Assembly (NCBI GenBank): GCA_964560495.1
Contig: CAZLMM010000023.1
Coordinates: forward strand, 1-64,000
DNA: 64,000 nucleotides
Reading direction: 5' to 3'
DNA from: UBA5069 sp964560495
GTDB taxonomy: Bacteria; Chloroflexota; Anaerolineae; Caldilineales; Caldilineaceae
Positions 34,598-46,461 of the stretch are shown one piece after another. Positions within the stretch are counted from its first letter, which is position 1. Every line of letters starts with the position of its first letter. The position numbers were made by a program, and so were the translations under genes. The notes below the pieces were generated by a model. That model was not told the origin of the DNA. It worked only from the letters and a program-made list of their open reading frames with translations, and did not search any database.

Positions 34598-34623
34598 AAC
34601 CTCTGCTTCGGCGGAGGTTTTTT
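34598..34623 (+). terminator. Rho-independent terminator after the ferredoxin gene
   Basis: AACCTCTGC pairs with GCGGAGGTT around a TTCG tetraloop, followed by a run of T. This is the clearest intrinsic terminator in the window. Confidence 0.9.
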
Positions 34624-34643
34624 GCTGAATGGAGGGAAATTCT

Positions 34644-35378
34644 ATGAGTGCAACATCCCAATACCAGGCTCCAGATTGGGAGAAGGTTCGACGGGTTCTC
34701 GTCATCATGGCGCACCCGGACGACCCTGACTTCACGTGCGGCGGAACTGCCATCCAAATGGCGCGCGCTGGGCTGGAAGTGACATATATGATCCTGACCA
34801 ATGGCGACAAAGGCAATCATAACCCGGAGATCACCCGTAACCAACTCATCGCTCTGCGAAAGATCGAGCAGCGCGCTGCTGCGGATCTGTGCGGCGTCAA
34901 GCATGTGATTTTTATGGGCGAGGAAGATGGCTTCCTCCAATCGACGCGAGACCTGCGGGCGCGTGTCACCCGTGAGATTCGCCGCATTCGCCCTGAACTG
35001 ATCATCTGCACCGACCCAGATCGCTATTTTGTCGGCGATAACTACATCAATCACCCAGACCATCGCAACGCTGGCCTGGTCGCCATCGACGCTATCTTCC
35101 CGGCGGCGGACAACCCCATGTTTTATCCAGAGATGATGGATGAGGGTTATATGCCCCACAAGATCAGCCAGCTCTATGTCTTTGGCCACCACTCGCCCAA
35201 TCTGCGACTGGACATCACCGATGATGTGGAGACCAAGATTGCGGCGATCTTGTGTCACAAAACGCAGATCACCAATCCGGCGGAGGCTGTCCCGCGCTGG
35301 CATGAACGCTGGGGCGAAAAGCAGGAGGATGGGACAGTGCGATACTATGAGTATTTCAGGATGATGAAGTTCACATAA
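34644..35378 (+). CDS. PIG-L/LmbE family deacetylase
   Basis: The 244 residues carry the zinc site of PIG-L deacetylases: VIMAHPDDPDFTCGG near the N-terminus and NYINHPDHRNAG in the middle. The family removes N-acetyl groups from GlcNAc-type substrates, as in mycothiol or bacillithiol synthesis and antibiotic maturation. The start at 34644 follows GGAGGG by seven bases; an ATG at 34629 would overlap that ribosome site. No thiol or antibiotic pathway partners are adjacent, so the substrate is open. Confidence 0.92.
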   Translation: MSATSQYQAPDWEKVRRVLVIMAHPDDPDFTCGGTAIQMARAGLEVTYMILTNGDKGNHNPEITRNQLIALRKIEQRAAADLCGVKHVIFMGEEDGFLQSTRDLRARVTREIRRIRPELIICTDPDRYFVGDNYINHPDHRNAGLVAIDAIFPAADNPMFYPEMMDEGYMPHKISQLYVFGHHSPNLRLDITDDVETKIAAILCHKTQITNPAEAVPRWHERWGEKQEDGTVRYYEYFRMMKFT

Positions 35379-35554
35379 AAGCAAAGAGGGCGACGTCGCT
35401 GCTATCGCTCCTTTTGTCTCTGCTTTTCGCAGCCGCCACGGCTCAACCAGATCTTGTGTGGTCATGTGTTGTCTGGTTCTTTCCTGTTTCAGGTGCAACG
35501 AGTACAATTCGTCTCACTGCAGCCAGTTTGAGAAAAAAGAGCCGCCGAAGCCCA

Positions 35555-37102
35555 ATGATCTACATGAACGCCCAGCCCGCCGCCTCACAACAGACCCTCT
35601 TCACCTGGCGCGGCAAGCATCCGCCGGCCCCTCTGCCTGCGCCTGCCGTAGTGCTGTGCGAAACCTGGCCGAATGTGTACGATGTACAGACTGACCACCC
35701 CAACAAACTCTTTTACGGCGACAACCTTGCTGTTCTCGCCCACTTGCTCGACGCCGGTCACGCTGGTCGGGTGCGCCTGATCTACGCCGACCCACCCTAC
35801 AACAGCGGCGCCGCCTGGCCGCGCAAGGTTCGGCTACGCACCGCCAAGGCAGTCGAGGCCGCGCCCGTAGTCGATCACCAGACCCAGTATGTAGATGACT
35901 GGGAGGATGGCGACTACCTCCAGTTCATGTACGAGCGCTTGTTGCTCACACGCGAGTTATTGGCCGACGACGGTAGCCTGTGGCTGCACTGCGACCACCG
36001 CCACGCGCATCACCTGCGCATGATTCTCGATGAGGTTTTCGGCGTAGACAATTACCTGAACACCATCACCTGGCGCAGCCAGACCGCACGCGGGGCGAAG
36101 GTCAACGCCTTCTACTTCGCCAACAGCAGTCACACCATCCACATCTTCGCCCGTAATCGCCGCACACCGCCTGTGTGGAATCAGCCTAGGAAACGCATTG
36201 TTTTGAGCGAGCGTGAGGCCAGCGCCGAGTTTATGCGCGATGAGCACGGCTTCTTTCGTACATCCGATCCGGGCACATACAGTTTCGCCCGCCTCAAGGA
36301 ATTGCATGCAGCCGGCAAACTCTATGCCCCCTATGGCGGCGTAGTCTTGATCGACGAGGTCAACCGTCGCGTCACTTGCTCCAACGGAGGCAATGTGGGC
36401 GTCAAATATTACCTGACCAACCTGGGCGCCGGTCAATTTGCCGTGGAACGCGCCGTAGACAATATCTGGGATGACATTCCGGGGCTGGGCACGACCCCCG
36501 GCGAAGATGTGGGTTATCCCACGCAGAAAACCGAAGCGCTGTTGCGGCGTATCATCGAGACGGCCACGAATACCGGCGATCTCGTACTCGACCCATTCGT
36601 TGGGTCGGGCGTTTCTGTGGTCGTTGCCCAAAAACTGGGGCGCTCCTGGTTGGGGTGCGACATCAACTACGGCGCTGTCCAAACGACGCGCCGCCGCCTG
36701 CAACGCATGGCGTCAAACGATGGGTCAGGATTCGCCCTCTACACCGTCGCCAGCAACGTGGATTCCTTTGTACAGTCCACCTGGCTCGAACCGTGCATCC
36801 ACCTGACAGCGACCTATGCGCCGGATGTCCGGGAAATCGTCGTCGATGTTCATGATTATGTTGCGCCCGATGCGCCGCCGGTAGAGGACTGGCGGGCGCT
36901 GGTGGAGAGCATCGATATCGACCCAACCTACGATGGGCGCGTCTTCCGCGCTTGCCTGGCTGATGCACCCCAGAAGCGCACTGCCCAGGTGAAAGGAAGT
37001 TATCGCCTGTCTGCTTCGGTTTCCCCCGTTTGTGTGGCGGTGCGCATCACCGATGTGTGGGGCCGGGAGACAATAGCGGTACAACGGATGGATGGCCGAT
37101 AG
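35555..37102 (+). CDS. Site-specific DNA methyltransferase (beta class, N6-adenine or N4-cytosine)
   Basis: The catalytic motif IV LIYADPPYNSG comes first. The target-recognition region follows, and the AdoMet-binding motif I (LVLDPFVGSGVSVVVAQKLGRSWLGCDIN) comes last. That order defines beta-class amino-methyltransferases, as in type III Mod proteins and orphan enzymes. From 35555 the protein has 515 residues, and ATG 35564 is also possible. A longer frame starts in sequence without homology. The C-terminal ~130 residues are unrecognised. No restriction subunit adjoins it, so it may be an orphan methylase or half of a decayed system. Confidence 0.88.
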   Translation: MIYMNAQPAASQQTLFTWRGKHPPAPLPAPAVVLCETWPNVYDVQTDHPNKLFYGDNLAVLAHLLDAGHAGRVRLIYADPPYNSGAAWPRKVRLRTAKAVEAAPVVDHQTQYVDDWEDGDYLQFMYERLLLTRELLADDGSLWLHCDHRHAHHLRMILDEVFGVDNYLNTITWRSQTARGAKVNAFYFANSSHTIHIFARNRRTPPVWNQPRKRIVLSEREASAEFMRDEHGFFRTSDPGTYSFARLKELHAAGKLYAPYGGVVLIDEVNRRVTCSNGGNVGVKYYLTNLGAGQFAVERAVDNIWDDIPGLGTTPGEDVGYPTQKTEALLRRIIETATNTGDLVLDPFVGSGVSVVVAQKLGRSWLGCDINYGAVQTTRRRLQRMASNDGSGFALYTVASNVDSFVQSTWLEPCIHLTATYAPDVREIVVDVHDYVAPDAPPVEDWRALVESIDIDPTYDGRVFRACLADAPQKRTAQVKGSYRLSASVSPVCVAVRITDVWGRETIAVQRMDGR

Positions 37103-37188
37103 GCGGCTGCCTTGTTCTTGACTGGCCGCTGCGGATCAGGGCATAATCCTAATGCAAGTCCGGCGTGCCTGTGTGGAGGTGAAACGAC

Positions 37189-38088
37189 ATGACGATTACG
37201 ATCTCGACAATCGACGAGAGGCAGACCCTCGTCTGGCCGACCAATGGCGACTTGGTGCACGGGGAAGAAGTCGAACCTCGCTCCGAAGCCGGGAAGCGCG
37301 TCTCCGAAGAGGAGTACTGGGAGCGCTACTACGAATTCTCCGACATCCACTACGAGTGGAACGACGGCATCCTGGAGGAGAAGCCTGTGGCCGACTATCG
37401 CAACACTGTCCTCTACCGCTGGTTCATGCTCCTGCTGGATGCGTTTCTGGCCTCCCATCCCGTTGGCAAGCTGGTGCATCTGGAGATGGGTTTTCGCTTG
37501 CAGCTGCCTCACAAGGCCACCATCCGCAAGCCCGACATGTTCGTGATACGCAACGACAACCCGGTCGACCTGGGCGATCTGGAGCACACCTATCGCGGCG
37601 TGTGCGACCTGGCGATCGAGTCGCTCTCCGACACGACGCGGGGAGAGGTGGAGCGCGACACGGTGCAGAAGAAAGAGGAGTACGAGGCCTTTGGCATCCC
37701 AGAGTACTACATCCTGGACGCCAGCGGCGAGCGCACGGCCTTCTATCGCCTGACGCCCGATGGCGACTACGTGGAGATGTCAGTCGGCGCGGACAATGTG
37801 ATTCGCTCCCTGGCGCTGCCCGGCTTTCAGTTTCGCCTGGCGGATCTGGAGCGACAACCCAGGCTCATCGAGTTGGCAGTGGACCCGCTCTACAGCGGTT
37901 ACGTCCTGCCCGAGTATGTGGCCGAGCGGGAGCGCGCCCAGCAAGCGGAGTTGGCTGCCGAGTTCGAGCGGCTGCGCGCCGAGGAGGCCCTGCTCGAAGC
38001 CGCACAGGAGCGTCAGCGCGCCGAAGAGGAGCATCAGCGCGCCGAGCACTATGCAGCCATGTTGCGCGCTGCCGGTTTGCTTGAGTAA
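37189..38088 (+). CDS. Uma2 family PD-(D/E)XK protein with C-terminal coiled coil
   Basis: The 299 residues contain the Uma2 (DUF820) core. This includes ATIRKPDMFVIR, YRGVCDLAIESLSDTTRGEVERDTVQKKEEYEAFGIPEYYILD and a final beta strand region. Residues from about 245 form a charged coiled coil (ERERAQQAELAAEFERLRAEEALLEAAQE). The family has a restriction-endonuclease-like fold, is hugely amplified in cyanobacteria and Chloroflexota, and has no established role. GGAGGTG precedes the ATG. It follows the methyltransferase gene by 86 bp on the same strand, but a functional link is speculative. Confidence 0.92.
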   Translation: MTITISTIDERQTLVWPTNGDLVHGEEVEPRSEAGKRVSEEEYWERYYEFSDIHYEWNDGILEEKPVADYRNTVLYRWFMLLLDAFLASHPVGKLVHLEMGFRLQLPHKATIRKPDMFVIRNDNPVDLGDLEHTYRGVCDLAIESLSDTTRGEVERDTVQKKEEYEAFGIPEYYILDASGERTAFYRLTPDGDYVEMSVGADNVIRSLALPGFQFRLADLERQPRLIELAVDPLYSGYVLPEYVAERERAQQAELAAEFERLRAEEALLEAAQERQRAEEEHQRAEHYAAMLRAAGLLE

Positions 38089-38259
38089 GAAACACCGTAC
38101 GCTCTTGATGGTTCGGGACTCACACAAGCTGTAGACTGGCGCCGCTGACAGCAGTGGGCGAGATGCCTGCGCCCCCAGGAGGAGTTTGTAAATTTCGTGA
38201 CTATTCTTCGAGATTTGACGGCCTGCGTGGGTTCACTCCTGGATAAATCCTCACCGTTT

Positions 38260-38288
38260 TTGACAGCATTCCCACAGACTGTGATAAT
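38260..38288 (+). promoter_or_regulatory. Predicted men operon promoter
   Basis: TTGACA (38260-38265), a 17-bp spacer and GATAAT (38283-38288), about 68 bp before the menF ATG. Confidence 0.65.
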
Positions 38289-38355
38289 TGTGAAATTTGC
38301 AACGAGTGTGGGCGAAGTCACGGCATGATCGACGCCTCTTGCATATAATGGGCCT

Positions 38356-39690
38356 ATGGAGTCAACGAGTGGGCAAGGAGTAGATAACGTGTTGAGGAAT
38401 CAATCCCAGGGCATGAAGCTGAAAGGCGAATCCAGCGACGCTGGCATGAATCTGGGTGCAGACGAACAGACTGTTGCAAGCAAAGAAACTGATGTACAAG
38501 ATCGCTTCACTGCGCTATATCATGCTGCCACTACGCTTGCCCTGCCCCTTGCCATCTGGAGCGAACCAGGTCGAAATGCGCTGAACGCCATCGTTGCCGC
38601 TGACCATGTGCTGAAGCGCGCGCCCATTGACTTCACTGCCCGTGAAAGTGGCTTTGTCTTTGCGCCCTTTGTTGATGGCGACAGCCGTGGGGCATATGCG
38701 CTGCCTGCCCATGTGCGCATGACGGAGTCGGGCGTCTATGTTTCTCCGGCGCTGCGGGGTGAGGAAGCGCGGCGCGCAGACCAACTTCTCGCCGCCTATG
38801 ATGCTCTGATTGCCGGCGCACCCGCGCCGCGTCTCCGTTGGTACACGCCCTTTCTCGAGCGCCGCCCCAGCCACGTTGCAGATGAGGCAGAGTTTACGGA
38901 CCTCGTGCGTCGAGCGGTCGATTTCATCCATACCAGCGGCGTGGCAAAGGTGGTGGTCTCGCGCACCCTGGAGCAGCCGCTGCCCGAAGGCTTTCATCCG
39001 GCAGCCATGTTCATGGCGTTGCGCGAACGCTATCCCCATGCCTTTGTGTCGTTAGTGGGCATTCCGGGTGTTGGCATGTGGTTGGGCGCCACGCCTGAGG
39101 TGCTCTTGCGCATGGATGATCACAGCCTCTCCACCATGGCGTTGGCGGGCACGCAGCGGTTGAACTCGCCTGCCCAAATCGGCGCCCTGCGTTGGGGGCG
39201 CAAAGAGATCGTCGAGCAAGAGATGGTCAGCGCCTATATTCGTGAGTTCTTTCAGAGAGCCGGCGAGCCTGGCGTCAAGGAAATTGGGCCGATGACCATA
39301 TCCGCCGGTCAGTTGGCGCATTTGCAGACGGTCTTCCGCGTTGAAGCAGCAGAAGATGAGCGACTGGCGTTAGCAAATCGCATCCTTCACGAATTGCATC
39401 CCACATCCGCAGTCTGTGGAATGCCGAAACAGAAAGCGCTGGCCTTCATCCAGGCCAACGAGGGATATGACCGAAGTTTCTACAGCGGCTTTCTTGGCCC
39501 GCTGCACATTGATGGCCGCTCCAGTCTATACGTCAATTTGCGCTGTATGCGGCTGAACCCTGCGACGGCCCAGCTCTATGTGGGAGCAGGAGTGACTGCC
39601 GAGTCCAGCCCGGCGGCAGAGTGGGCGGAAACAGAACTGAAGGCCGAAACGATTCTGGCCGTCCTGCACCACTTTCCCCAACACCCATGA
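38356..39690 (+). CDS. menF: Isochorismate synthase (menaquinone pathway)
   Basis: The 444 residues form a chorismate-utilising enzyme: VVSRTLEQPLPEGF, TPEVLLRM, ALAGTQR, HLQTVFRVEA, LHPTSAVCGMPKQKALAFI, GFLGPLHIDG and VGAGVTAESSPAAEWAETELKAETIL. It converts chorismate to isochorismate. The first ~45 residues are polar and poorly conserved, so a later start (ATG 38413) is possible. It overlaps menD by ATGA and heads the men operon, which sets menF apart from salicylate or siderophore versions. Confidence 0.95.
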   Translation: MESTSGQGVDNVLRNQSQGMKLKGESSDAGMNLGADEQTVASKETDVQDRFTALYHAATTLALPLAIWSEPGRNALNAIVAADHVLKRAPIDFTARESGFVFAPFVDGDSRGAYALPAHVRMTESGVYVSPALRGEEARRADQLLAAYDALIAGAPAPRLRWYTPFLERRPSHVADEAEFTDLVRRAVDFIHTSGVAKVVVSRTLEQPLPEGFHPAAMFMALRERYPHAFVSLVGIPGVGMWLGATPEVLLRMDDHSLSTMALAGTQRLNSPAQIGALRWGRKEIVEQEMVSAYIREFFQRAGEPGVKEIGPMTISAGQLAHLQTVFRVEAAEDERLALANRILHELHPTSAVCGMPKQKALAFIQANEGYDRSFYSGFLGPLHIDGRSSLYVNLRCMRLNPATAQLYVGAGVTAESSPAAEWAETELKAETILAVLHHFPQHP

Positions 39691-41411
39691 CGGGCGACAG
39701 CAGCCACCCTCTCATCGAGCAATGTCTCCACATTTGCGCTGAACTAGGCGTCACAGAGTTTGTCGTTGCGCCCGGTTCACGTTCGGCGCCTATCACAGTT
39801 GCGTTGAGTCGTCACCCCGCCATGCAATCGCGAGTCGTCTACGACGAACGTTCGGCTGGCTACATCGCCCTGGGCATGGCGCAGCAGTTGGGCAAAGCCG
39901 TGGGGCTGGTCTGTACATCCGGCACAGCGGCGCTAAATTTCGCCCCAGCAGTGGTGGAGGCTTTCTATCAGCGCGTCCCCCTTCTCGTCCTGACCGCCGA
40001 CCGCCCACCCGAATGGATTGACCAGCAGGATAATCAGGCCATTCATCAGAACGCGCTCTATGCGCCCCACGTGGCCGCCAGCTACACATTGCCGCTGGAT
40101 GATGGCCGCGACGACACTGCCTGGTTCGCCCGACGCATCATAGCCGAGGCCATCCAACAGACTACCTGGCCCGCGCCAGGGCCGGTGCATGTCAACATCC
40201 CGTTGCGGGAACCGCTATATCCCTTACCCGGCCATCCTGCGACTTGGCGCGTTGGGGGATTTCCTCGTCACGCTGTCACAAACGCCCGACTGTCGGACGT
40301 CGAATGGCGGCGCTTGTCGCAGACCTGGAGCGAGGCGGAGCGCAAGCTCATCATTGGGGGACAGCACCCGCCCGACCCGGCGCTGACGGCCGCGCTGCGT
40401 ATGCTTGGCAGCGAGTCGAGCACGGCGGTGATCGGCGACATCACGGCAAATCTCTTCCCAGCGGCCAGCGACCTGCCGCATTGGGAAGTGTCACTAGGCA
40501 GCCGCGATGACACTCTGCGCGAATCTCTGCGCCCAGATCTGGTGATCGTCTACGGCGGTCAGGTAACGTCGCGCAGCCTCAAAGCGTTCTTGCGCGCCGC
40601 CCCACTTGCACAGTTGTGGCATGTGACGCCCACGCTGCCTGCGCCCGACTCGTTTCAGGCGTTGACGACGGCCATCCCCATGCAGCCAGGAGACTTTTTT
40701 GCAGAGCTTGCCAGCGCGCCTGGCAGACGGCAATCCAACTTTGCGGCTTCCTGGCGACGTGCGCAGCAGCAAGCTCAACGCTGTCTGGAGGAATTTCTGC
40801 GCAACGCTCCTTTTGGCGAATTCAGAGCAATCTGGCAGGTTTTGAAGGCGCTGCCGGCTGGCAGTCACATGCAACTGGGCAACTCCATGCCCATCCGCTA
40901 CGCCAATCTGCTCGGCTGTGCACCGGGTCATGAACCGGGCGGCGTCTTTTCCAACCGCGGGACCAGCGGCATCGATGGCGCGGTAAGCACTGCCGTGGGC
41001 GCTGCCCTGGCAAGCGGTGTGTTGACCACGCTGCTGGTGGGCGATCTGGGCTTCTTTTATGATCGGAATGGACTGTGGCACAATCACTTGCCTGACAATC
41101 TGCGCATCGTGGTGCTGAACAATCATGGCGGCGGCATCTTCGACATCATCGACGGACCGAACCGGCTGACGAGCGATGAACGACGCACTTTTTTCCTGAC
41201 GCCGCACCCGCTCACGGCGCGGCGTACGGCGGAAGACCACGGGCTGCATTACTTTCATGCGACCAGCGAACAAGAGATGGCAGAGCAATTGCCAGCGTTC
41301 TTTGCACAAGATGAGCGAGCGGCGCTGTTAGAGGTCGAAACCGAGATGGAAGTCAACAGTGCGGTCTTCCGACGTTTTCGTGAGGCGATGGAAAAAGTCA
41401 CACTGCGCTGA
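39687..41411 (+). CDS. menD: SEPHCHC synthase (2-oxoglutarate decarboxylase / MenD)
   Basis: The 574-residue thiamine-diphosphate enzyme joins isochorismate and 2-oxoglutarate. The N-terminus shows FVVAPGSRSAPITVALSRH and GLVCTSGTAALNFAPAVVEA. The cofactor domain shows GTSGIDGAVSTAVGAALASG and LVGDLGFFYDRNGL...IVVLNNHGGGIF. The start is the ATG overlapping the menF stop; a longer frame beginning at 39621 lies inside menF. Confidence 0.97.
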   Translation: MTGDSSHPLIEQCLHICAELGVTEFVVAPGSRSAPITVALSRHPAMQSRVVYDERSAGYIALGMAQQLGKAVGLVCTSGTAALNFAPAVVEAFYQRVPLLVLTADRPPEWIDQQDNQAIHQNALYAPHVAASYTLPLDDGRDDTAWFARRIIAEAIQQTTWPAPGPVHVNIPLREPLYPLPGHPATWRVGGFPRHAVTNARLSDVEWRRLSQTWSEAERKLIIGGQHPPDPALTAALRMLGSESSTAVIGDITANLFPAASDLPHWEVSLGSRDDTLRESLRPDLVIVYGGQVTSRSLKAFLRAAPLAQLWHVTPTLPAPDSFQALTTAIPMQPGDFFAELASAPGRRQSNFAASWRRAQQQAQRCLEEFLRNAPFGEFRAIWQVLKALPAGSHMQLGNSMPIRYANLLGCAPGHEPGGVFSNRGTSGIDGAVSTAVGAALASGVLTTLLVGDLGFFYDRNGLWHNHLPDNLRIVVLNNHGGGIFDIIDGPNRLTSDERRTFFLTPHPLTARRTAEDHGLHYFHATSEQEMAEQLPAFFAQDERAALLEVETEMEVNSAVFRRFREAMEKVTLR

Positions 41412-41514
41412 AAAACAACGACGGATAGCTTCCAGGAAACTCCAACTTTTCCCTGGAAGGTTGGAAACGGGACGTTCATTGATTCTGACGCATAGAGCGC
41501 AAAGGGGAGAAACC

Positions 41515-42339
<825 letters not shown>

Positions 42340-42379
42340 TGATTCAGATGACGAGCCAGATTGAGGGTTGTTCGTCGTC

Positions 42380-43489
42380 ATGCTTGAGATCAGTCTCGCA
42401 CCCCACACGCTCTTTTTTCGGCGGCCTGCGGCCACTTCAAGGGGGCTGCTCCACGAGCGCGGCATCTGGTTCGTGACGGCACGGGACAGCCATCACCGCG
42501 ACGTGATCGGCTGGGGCGAGTGCGGCCCGATTCCTGGCCTCAGCCCGGATGATCACCCTGGCTATGCCCATTTGGTTCAACGCATGGTGGACGAGATCAA
42601 CGCGGATGGCGTCAGCCTGCGCGCAACCTCGCATCATTCAGTGCAGGAAGCCATCGCCGGACTCATGGCTGAATTTTCCGCGGAACTGGCGCTCCTACCC
42701 TCTTTCGCCTTTGGCCTAGAAACAGCCCTCCTTGATCTGCTCACCGGCGGGCGCAGACGGCTATGGGAAACGCCCTTTACACGCGGCGAGGCTGGGTTGG
42801 AGACTCACGGATTGATCTGGATGGACACGCCCGAGAACATCCTGCACCAGATTGACGTGAAAATAGCGGCGGGTCATCGCGTGATCAGGATGAAGGTGGG
42901 TAGCCTGTCCTTCGATCAAGAATGCGAGCTGCTGGCGGAAGTGCGTCGGCGCTTCACTGCGCGCCAGATGGAGCTGCGCCTGGACGCCAACGGCGCATTC
43001 AGCCCGGATGAGGCGTTGGACAGGCTCACCTGTCTTGCCCGTTTCGAGGTCGCATTTATCGAACAGCCAATCCCAGCCGGACACACCAATCAGATGGCGC
43101 GCCTCTGCCGGCGTTCCCCGATTCCCATCTGTCTGGACGAAGAGTTGATCGGTGTGGCTGCCCACGAACGGCGCAGCCTGCTGGCTGCCATCCGACCACA
43201 ACATATCATCCTCAAGCCGGCGCTGCTGGGCGGCTTCAGCGCGTGTCGGGCGTGGATCGATGCTTGTGACGAAGTCGGCTGCCAGTGGTGGATCAACTCG
43301 CTCCTGGAATCGAACATCGGGCTGAACGCCATCTGCCAGTGGAGCGCGGCGGTGGGAGGCGGGCGCGTCCACGGCTTGGGCACAGGACAGTTGTTCACCA
43401 ACAACACCGCGTCGCCGTTGCGCTATGTCATGGCGCAAATGCAGATCGATCCGAACGCGGCGTGGGGTCTGCCGTCAATCGAGCCGTGA
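42380..43489 (+). CDS. menC: o-Succinylbenzoate synthase
   Basis: This 369-residue enolase-superfamily enzyme dehydrates SHCHC to o-succinylbenzoate. Signatures: GWGECGPIPGL at the N-terminus, the catalytic Lys in RVIRMKVGSLSFDQE, metal ligands in LRLDANGAFSPDEAL, VAFIEQPIP and ICLDEELIG, and the late Lys in HIILKPALLGGF. TTG 42368 is an alternative start closer to the GAGGG ribosome site. The TGA overlaps a GTG that could start menE. Confidence 0.95.
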   Translation: MLEISLAPHTLFFRRPAATSRGLLHERGIWFVTARDSHHRDVIGWGECGPIPGLSPDDHPGYAHLVQRMVDEINADGVSLRATSHHSVQEAIAGLMAEFSAELALLPSFAFGLETALLDLLTGGRRRLWETPFTRGEAGLETHGLIWMDTPENILHQIDVKIAAGHRVIRMKVGSLSFDQECELLAEVRRRFTARQMELRLDANGAFSPDEALDRLTCLARFEVAFIEQPIPAGHTNQMARLCRRSPIPICLDEELIGVAAHERRSLLAAIRPQHIILKPALLGGFSACRAWIDACDEVGCQWWINSLLESNIGLNAICQWSAAVGGGRVHGLGTGQLFTNNTASPLRYVMAQMQIDPNAAWGLPSIEP

Positions 43490-43539
43490 CCGCGATTCCA
43501 TCGATCTTGCGATGTAATGGTTCCATCCGATTGGAGCAT

Positions 43540-44655
43540 ATGTCCACAGAGGATAGGCAGGCGCCCCAACTGCTCGTCCTGGCGCAAACCCCCTATTCGC
43601 TCGATGAGGTGCGACTGGGTGTCGATCTCGATTCAGTAGCCGGCGAGAATGCACGCGCGGCACTGGATTTCTGTCGCGAGTGGCTTTCCGGCGCGGCGAG
43701 TTTTGGGGTGCACACTTCTGGCTCGACCGGGCCAGCCAAGCCCATCACCCTGAGTCGGCGGCAGATGCAGGCCAGCGCCCGCGCCACCGGCCAGGCATTG
43801 GGCTTGCGGGCGGGCATGACCGGCCTGGTTTCCCTGCCCACGCGTTACATCGCCGGCAAAATGATGCTCGTGCGCGGGCTGGAGCTTGGTCTGCACCTGG
43901 TCGTGGTCGAACCGGCGTCGGATCCGTTTGCTGAACTGCCCGAAGGCGCAGCCATCGACTTCGCCGCCTTCATTCCACTGCAAATGCAGAGCGTGTTGGT
44001 CGGACCGCCTCGCTATCGGACAGTTCTCGACCGCATGCACGCGATCCTTATCGGCGGGGGGCCGGTGAGCGCGGCGTTAGAGGCCACGCTCCAGGATATC
44101 GCCGCCCCTGTCTATCACACCTATGGCATGACCGAGACGGCCACCCATGTGGCGTTGCGTCGTCTTAACGGCCTGACGCGCAGCGAATGCTTCATTCCGT
44201 TGCCGGGCGTGGCCTGCCGCGTAGATGAACGCGGCTGCCTGGCTGTGGCTTGCCCCATGAGCAACGACGAGTGGCTGCAAACCAACGACATGGTCGAACT
44301 CTTCGCGGATGGTTCATTTGTGTGGCGGGGACGCTGGGACAACGTGATCAACAGTGGCGGCGTCAAGGTGCAGGTAGAGCAGGTGGAGGCGCAACTTGAA
44401 CGCCTGCTGCCCGTTTTGCTGGGCGGCGCTTGTCCGCGCTTCTTTGTGGCCGGTTTGCCCGATGAGCGCCTGGGGCAGGTCGTGACGCTGATGCTGGAAA
44501 GCGATCCCCTCGATGACCAAACAACGAAGCGTGTGATCGTCGGTCTTCGCCAGGCATTGGGCCCATTTGACGCGCCGCGACGGGTCGTGACGATTGCGCG
44601 GTTCGCCGAGACGCCCACCCGCAAGATCGATCGACAGGCAACAATGGGCGGTTAG
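43540..44655 (+). CDS. menE: o-Succinylbenzoate-CoA ligase (short form)
   Basis: The ~371-residue adenylate-forming enzyme is shorter than the ~480-residue E. coli or Bacillus type. It has the AMP-binding P-loop VHTSGSTGPAKPITLS, the YHTYGMTETATHVALR core, TNDMVELFADGSFVWRGRWDNVINSGGVKVQVEQVEAQLE and a C-terminal PTRKIDRQA Lys. It therefore lacks the usual N-terminal ~100 residues, like the compact MenE known from Bacteroidota. An alternative GTG start at 43486 overlaps the menC stop and would add 18 residues; it would give tighter coupling. Confidence 0.9.
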   Translation: MSTEDRQAPQLLVLAQTPYSLDEVRLGVDLDSVAGENARAALDFCREWLSGAASFGVHTSGSTGPAKPITLSRRQMQASARATGQALGLRAGMTGLVSLPTRYIAGKMMLVRGLELGLHLVVVEPASDPFAELPEGAAIDFAAFIPLQMQSVLVGPPRYRTVLDRMHAILIGGGPVSAALEATLQDIAAPVYHTYGMTETATHVALRRLNGLTRSECFIPLPGVACRVDERGCLAVACPMSNDEWLQTNDMVELFADGSFVWRGRWDNVINSGGVKVQVEQVEAQLERLLPVLLGGACPRFFVAGLPDERLGQVVTLMLESDPLDDQTTKRVIVGLRQALGPFDAPRRVVTIARFAETPTRKIDRQATMGG

Positions 44656-44786
44656 CGGCGAGACATCAAGGTGGAATGGGCGCTTTCGTTTTGGCAACAT
44701 ATCAATCGTCCTCAAAAATCGCCGCCGCCCTGGGTTGTGATAAAATGTTTTTGACATTGAGGGAGTTAGAAAAGGGGAAGAGACCC

Positions 44787-46370
<1,584 letters not shown>

Positions 46371-46461
46371 CAACAGACATTTCCGAGACCGGATCACGCG
46401 CGGGCGAATTCGGGTCAAAAATCAGCAAAAAGCAAAAGTAGACAGCTTTCCCATTCGAGAC

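Noticed and set aside
37152..38084. Second long frame over the Uma2 gene
   Set aside because: Arg/Gly-rich shadow frame; the Uma2 frame has the conserved motifs and ribosome site.
38344..38349. TATAAT just before the menF ATG, suggesting leaderless transcription
   Set aside because: No matching -35 at 16-18 bp; the TTGACA-17-GATAAT at 38260-38288 is a better promoter with a normal leader.
44676..44786. Longer N-terminus for IMPDH
   Set aside because: The extra residues lack homology, and AAAGGGGAAG directly precedes the ATG at 44787.
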